From NCBI GenBank assembly GCA_022578605.1, contig MU394060.1, positions 310,001 to 374,000 on the forward strand: a stretch of 64,000 nucleotides of DNA, written 5' to 3'. Shown here in pieces: positions 59,226 through 64,000 of this stretch. Each line of letters begins with the position of its first letter. Within the stretch, counting starts at the first letter, position 1. Source of the DNA: Camillea tinctor (lineage: Eukaryota > Ascomycota > Sordariomycetes > Xylariales > Xylariaceae). Under the pieces are notes generated by a model that was not told where the DNA came from, searched no databases, and saw only the letters and a list, made by a program, of their open reading frames with translations. The position numbers and the translations under genes are program-made.

Positions 59226-62200
59226 ATGGGCAATTCACCCTCTATTGAGGTGAAAAGAAGCTCTAAGGCGGCTCACAAGCTGTCCAAGCCACGAATGGGC
59301 AATGTTGCGACAGCTGGCCTGTTGAGTCCTAAGGTTCTCCCCGATTCGACCCGGCAGTCTACCTCGAATCCACGGCGTACCTCGTTACCTGCCGGACCCT
59401 CGTCCGTGCCCTCGCCTGTATCTATACCTGTGTCGTCTGTTCCCGTCGCCCCTGTGCTCTCTCCCAAGCTTCCTGTGAAAGACGTCGAACCGATAGCCAG
59501 CCCGGTGCTAGCGGTTGAGAGTATCGACGGGGACCCTGGGGACCGTTCTTCTAGGAGGATGTCTCGCTCTGAGTCTTCATGGGAGCCCCCTAGACACCAG
59601 CATAGGAGTAACAGTTTTGGGGTAATGGATAGTCCTCAGATACGTTGCCGTCCAGTTAGGGCGAATTCTGTTAATATTGGGCCCGGGGAAAGCTATGCAA
59701 CCCATTTCAATCTTCAGAGGTAAGACTAACTTAACTCCTCGCGGGTGTTGAGCTTCGAGATTGTTGACTGACTCTGTGCTGCTTAGTAGCTTGTCCAAGA
59801 ATGGATCGCGCACTTCGGTTAATTACGATCTTGCTTCGTACGAGGCGAAGCGATTGCTAAACCTTGCTGAAGAATCACCTCGAGAAAACAAACCGATGAT
59901 GCTTCGGAATTACTGTCCTGTGCCTGAAGCAGCGTGGAATGCAGCCCCTGTTTCCCAACAGCCACCAAAATCCAGTACCATGTCCCCTCTTCCTCGCGCA
60001 CATTCCGATGTAACTCTTTACACCCCAATGCGAAGAAAGTCGCTCATGACTCCTGGAATTGCTACTCGGACTACGCCCTCTTATCCCGTCCCTTCAATCC
60101 CGAAGACCAGGTATAGCCTTCCCTCGACACCCTCCCGCCGAGAGTCTCTAGAGTCGATAGGTGTCGGAACCGCTGCTGTGAAGCCCTTGATCGCGAGCGC
60201 CGGCTCGATACCTCGAGCGCTGACCCCATGTGAGGCGGATTATAACCAGACGGGAGCATTTAAGCTCGGAACTCTGCGCATTATTAATGGTAGCCCATCT
60301 ATAAGTCCTACGGTTGATTCTAGCGATGACGAGGATAACGAGGAAGTACCTAAGCAGCTGCTGGATCAGAGCAGCTCCCTTCATAATGGCCTCAAGGCTG
60401 TAGGAGCTGAAGAGCACCTCGTCTGTCCTATCCCCATTCATGTTTCGTCTCCCAAGATAGAATCTGGGGGTTCTTTCTTAACAATGGCTCCTAGAGAACC
60501 TAAGACCGGGTCGGATGCGCAAGGCCAGTTTTCGTCCGAAGTCTCCCAAAGCCCCCAGCTTATCAGCAGCGCGGCGCCAAAGTCATTTGAATTGCAGGTT
60601 ACTAGCAAGCACACGGCGGCCGAAGATGACTTGTTCGAAGACGAGCCCCAGGAGTACGATGCCGAGGTCCTCGACGTGCGGGTTGACCCCAATGCCAAAT
60701 CTATCCCCCCTCGCCCAAGACTATCATCGAATGACCGCGATCCACAGGCAATAAACCGATCAGATAGTGGAATCGTAGCTAGTCCAACCTCCGAGTCTTC
60801 GCAGAGGCCTTTGGCTAAAGCAGACTCGGGTTATAGCTCTAATGTGTCTCTTCGATCGCTATCTACTAAAATGCGCGGAAAGGAGAAGAAATCCCCGCAA
60901 CCCGTTCCTAGCGTAGGAACTCCAACCGAAAAGCCCCATGGGGAAATTCCAGCGCCGGTTGTGACACAGAATGTGACCGGTAACATACCTGACGTTACAA
61001 TATCAGCACCAGAGGGAAACGCGCAATCACCATCACTACCGGAAAAGACATGCGCAACGTTAGGTCCTAACAGCCAGCGGGCACCACTAGAGTCGTCTGG
61101 TGTTTTCCGCCAGAATTTCCGCCGATTGCGTTCTAGGTCGTCACTAAAGAAGAGCGAGGTACCACTAAACAGCAGTCTTGAACCTCCTGAGCCTTCTCCT
61201 ATAAGTTCCACAAGCAGCTCAGTTGGATCGTCGTCTAGTATTGGTAGTAGGTTGTCGTTCCGGAAACTAGGGAAACTCCAGAGGCTCCTGAGTGGTTCTC
61301 GCAAGTCCAAGACCGTACGGGGCACGCACGATACGGAAAACACAGACATCCCCCCCACCCCTAAGAGTGTTCAGTTGCCCGAGCGTTCCAGAAAGCGACC
61401 AAAAGCTTTCAAGAAGTTGGCCATAAAACCGGAACCTAGCAAAGAGACTCTAGGTACTATCATGAGCGTTGGAAGCGCCGAACTACGGCACGAACGAGAA
61501 ACATTAGCTACCCAGGTCGTTCGCGAGAGCGGCCATAGTGGTTCTCCCAAAGACCGCAAACCCCGGAAAAGAAGATCGACTATACACGCGCATTCAATTA
61601 GCGCGACGATTTCTCGTGCGGCATCAATTTTATCTAGGAAATCAACTACAACAGAAGCCCTTCCTAGTCGAGATGGTACAGACTACGTCACGGAGGGTTA
61701 TCCTGCTATGCCGGGAGCGAGAGGACATAATGCAGGTCAAGCTCCTGGGCAAATCACAGCGGAGCAGGACATTGTTGGCGAAGCTGTAGATTTTGCATAC
61801 ATGGGCATCCCAACTCTAGAACAGGAATACATCGAGCCGATTGCAAAACGAAACAGGTCGATTTCAATGACTGCACAAATGGAGAGAAATATGGCGCCCT
61901 CCTTGATTGCTCTCCGATCTAGCGAAGGAACATCACGGAGTGAATCGTTTCCTGTTAACTCACTCGAGGTACCTAACTTTGCTAGGCATATTACTGGGTC
62001 GAGGACACCTCCGCCAGTGAGTATGAGGACTCGCAACATGGGTCCTCTTCAAGCTCTACCACCTACAAGACCTCGATCTACTCCCCCTGGGACACTGCGA
62101 GCTCGCGACGGACCTTCACTATCACGCCGAGTAAGCCAGGAGTATAACTACACTGATGACCCTGCCTTAGACTTTATCGTCCAAAGTAGTAATATCATCT

Positions 62201-62814
62201 CGAGGCGACCCAGCCGAGAAAGTACCACCAGTTATCAAACTGCTCCAGAGGAAGCCCCCTCAGCCCAACATAGCCAAGAACTTGTGGTCGATCCTAGACG
62301 ATTTACATCTTACCGTGGTCAGTTGCAAACACCCAGTTGGGAAGTTCAGACAGATCATGGTCCTTCCACTTCCCGTCCCTCTACTTCTCGACAGTCATCC
62401 TTCAACCGCAGCAGACAAAATTCCCTGGCTAGCCGATCTAGCCAACAGAGCTCATCGATTGCAGGTTCAATGCCCTTCGAACGGCAGCAGTTAGGCAATC
62501 CGCCAGTCTCAAGGTCCCATTCCAGCCATGAAGTATATCAAGAGCCGGAAAGCTACACACAAGACAACGGCCCTTACCCATCGATGATTCGCTCCAATGG
62601 ACAAAGTTTTGTATCGGATCCTTGGACTGGCCAATCTATATTGCAACAACCACAGCGACTCGATCAATATAGTCAATATGGTCAATACCCTACACAAGTC
62701 CCCCGCGGACAACTTCGACATCGTGGTTTAGAACCAAGTATACATAGGGCACCATACCGTGTACTCCATAGTTATAACTCGCCTGCCTATCGTAACGTAC
62801 CAATCTGGGGTTGA
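59226..62814 (+). CDS. Large Ser/Pro/Arg-rich, probably N-myristoylated protein of unknown function
   Basis: I do not recognise this gene, though the reading frame is long and clearly coding. Exons are 59226-59719 and 59787-62814 (67-nt intron, phase 2), giving 1,173 residues. The N-terminus MGNSPSIEVKRSSK fits the consensus for N-myristoylation (Gly2, Ser6) followed by basic residues, which suggests peripheral membrane attachment. Most of the protein is Ser/Thr/Pro/Arg-rich and predicted disordered, with many RS/SP-type phosphorylation sites (RRMSRSESSWEPP, SRPSTSRQSSFNRSRQ). More structured islands are YDLASYEAKRLLNLAEE, GAFKLGTLRIINGSPS and LSFRKLGKLQRLLSGSRK, the last amphipathic and basic. 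An acidic patch (DDLFEDEPQEYDAEVLDV) lies near residue 460. The C-terminus is Gln/Tyr-rich and ends NSPAYRNVPIWG. No catalytic domain is visible. A scaffold or signalling adaptor is possible but is inference only. Confidence 0.88.
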
Positions 62815-64000
62815 TCAGCGCCTATCACTCATTCACTATGCTCGGATCATCTGCATGACCTCATTAGCATAGCTGCGTTTTAATTTGTTTTGTCTTTTTT
62901 TTCAAGATATCCTGCATTATCGGCGTTCCTTCGTTTTACTACATTCGATCAGTCTTGCTCACAGGCCACATTCTATCACTTTCTCTCAGTAGAAATGTTG
63001 ATTTTATTTTCTTCTACAAATATTTGGTCCGGTATCTAACCTACCAATTCGGAGACCAGTAAGGGTCTATACAATGATGAGGTTTTGGCATTTTGGCATG
63101 GCGTTTATTCTCATTCTGGATTATATCGGCAACAATTATGACACAAGGCAACGGTCACGAAAATATTTTATGAAAGGTTGATTTATATTAGCGATGGGAG
63201 AAAGAAATAGGAAAACAAAATAAACCATACTCGGTACCACGCGTGGATAAGAGGATACGTCTACGAGCGGATATTGATACCCCCCACACCAGAATTAAGA
63301 AGATATGGAGAGGTTGTTCTTTTGTATTTGTGGAGGAAGTAAACTTGGTCATCGCAGGCTCAGGCGACGTGTGTACATACGATATCGGCTAGTATACAGA
63401 ATGCGAGATCAAGAAAGTGTCTGGGCTAATATTGAGTTGATTCAAGACCTATATAATGCGATAATGCCATTGAAGATGTGCTAATCATGAATTCTAGAAG
63501 CCGTTATAAGTTCGTATAAAGAGAGGAGAAGAGACAGTATGAGTACATGCTGTGTAGTGAGCTCCTTGAGTTGCGAGCGAGAGAAATACGCCGTGATATG
63601 CAGCATTACGGATGTTCGTACGTATAGTGGCGTCTTAGGAAATCGCGACATTTATCACGGACAGACTCAAACTTGTAAAAATATGTATGTTTATGCATTA
63701 AGCGGGAAGGAGAGTTGACATAGGAGCTTCGAAGTTTGGATAACTATTTCCACCATAACATGCATAATTCAACGGGCTTCCCTTCGTTGGATGAGGCTTT
63801 GCTATACCTGCCCCAGCTATGCCTACATCTACATATCCATATCATTGCGCTTTCTTTAAACATTCAATGATTGTTTGATCTAGTTGTTAAGCTATATGCT
63901 TGCTAATAAGAAGGCGCTGCATGCTAATATCGATTGCCTCCTATCTTCAGGTTATAACAAACTAATTTACCTGAGCAGGTATGATGAGAAAGAATGAGCT
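62815..64000. other. 3' flanking region at right end of window
   Basis: This 1.2-kb tail contains the 3' UTR of the gene at 59226 and otherwise AT-leaning sequence. I see no gene, RNA gene or notable repeat. Confidence 0.5.

Overview
This window is nuclear DNA from a filamentous ascomycete (Pezizomycotina, most likely a sordariomycete). The evidence is short introns (mostly 50-140 nt) with GTRNGT donors and CTAAC-like branch points, PTH11-type rhodopsin, WSC, C2H2-Zn2Cys6 and PKA/GYP2 gene families, and large intergenic spaces full of microsatellites and pyrimidine tracts. There are no bacterial, plasmid or viral genes. I resolved ten protein-coding genes, nine of them spliced in ways an unspliced ORF scan breaks up, and one (a 62-aa zinc-ribbon protein) too small for such a scan.

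Region 1 (1-17,052) is part of a secondary-metabolite cluster that continues off the left edge. It holds an NRPS-like adenylate-forming reductase (A-T-R; minus strand, C-terminus cut off by the window edge), a PTH11-like seven-helix membrane protein (minus), and a divergently transcribed 2,956-aa highly reducing polyketide synthase (plus). The PKS has KS-AT-DH-(degenerate MT)-(degenerate ER)-KR-ACP and a C-terminal carnitine-acyltransferase-type release domain. The PKS probably builds an unmethylated, partly reduced chain, which the C-terminal acyltransferase moves onto an alcohol or carnitine-like acceptor. The reductase activates and reduces a carboxylic acid and could supply that acceptor or process the product. 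The joint product is inference. No transporter, P450 or obvious cluster regulator is visible here.

Region 2 (about 19.2-37.2 kb) is mostly conserved cellular machinery: a PKA catalytic subunit (minus), a GYP2/MDR1-type GRAM-TBC-EF-hand Rab GAP (plus, with uORFs), a secreted WSC/mucin-like protein with a Kex2 site and a C-terminal globular domain (plus), a transcription factor with two C2H2 fingers plus a Zn2Cys6 cluster assembled across two micro-exons (minus), and the 62-aa zinc-ribbon protein (minus).

Region 3 (37.2-64 kb) is gene-poor. An 11.3-kb and an 8.1-kb stretch without recognisable genes flank a phosphoinositide-specific phospholipase C (minus; one 443-nt GC-AG intron). At the right end lies a large Ser/Pro-rich, probably N-myristoylated protein of unknown function (plus). 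The non-coding parts carry many simple repeats and a recurrent ACCTAGGT palindrome that I did not see in the coding parts. All functional calls rest on motif recognition by eye; no database search was run.
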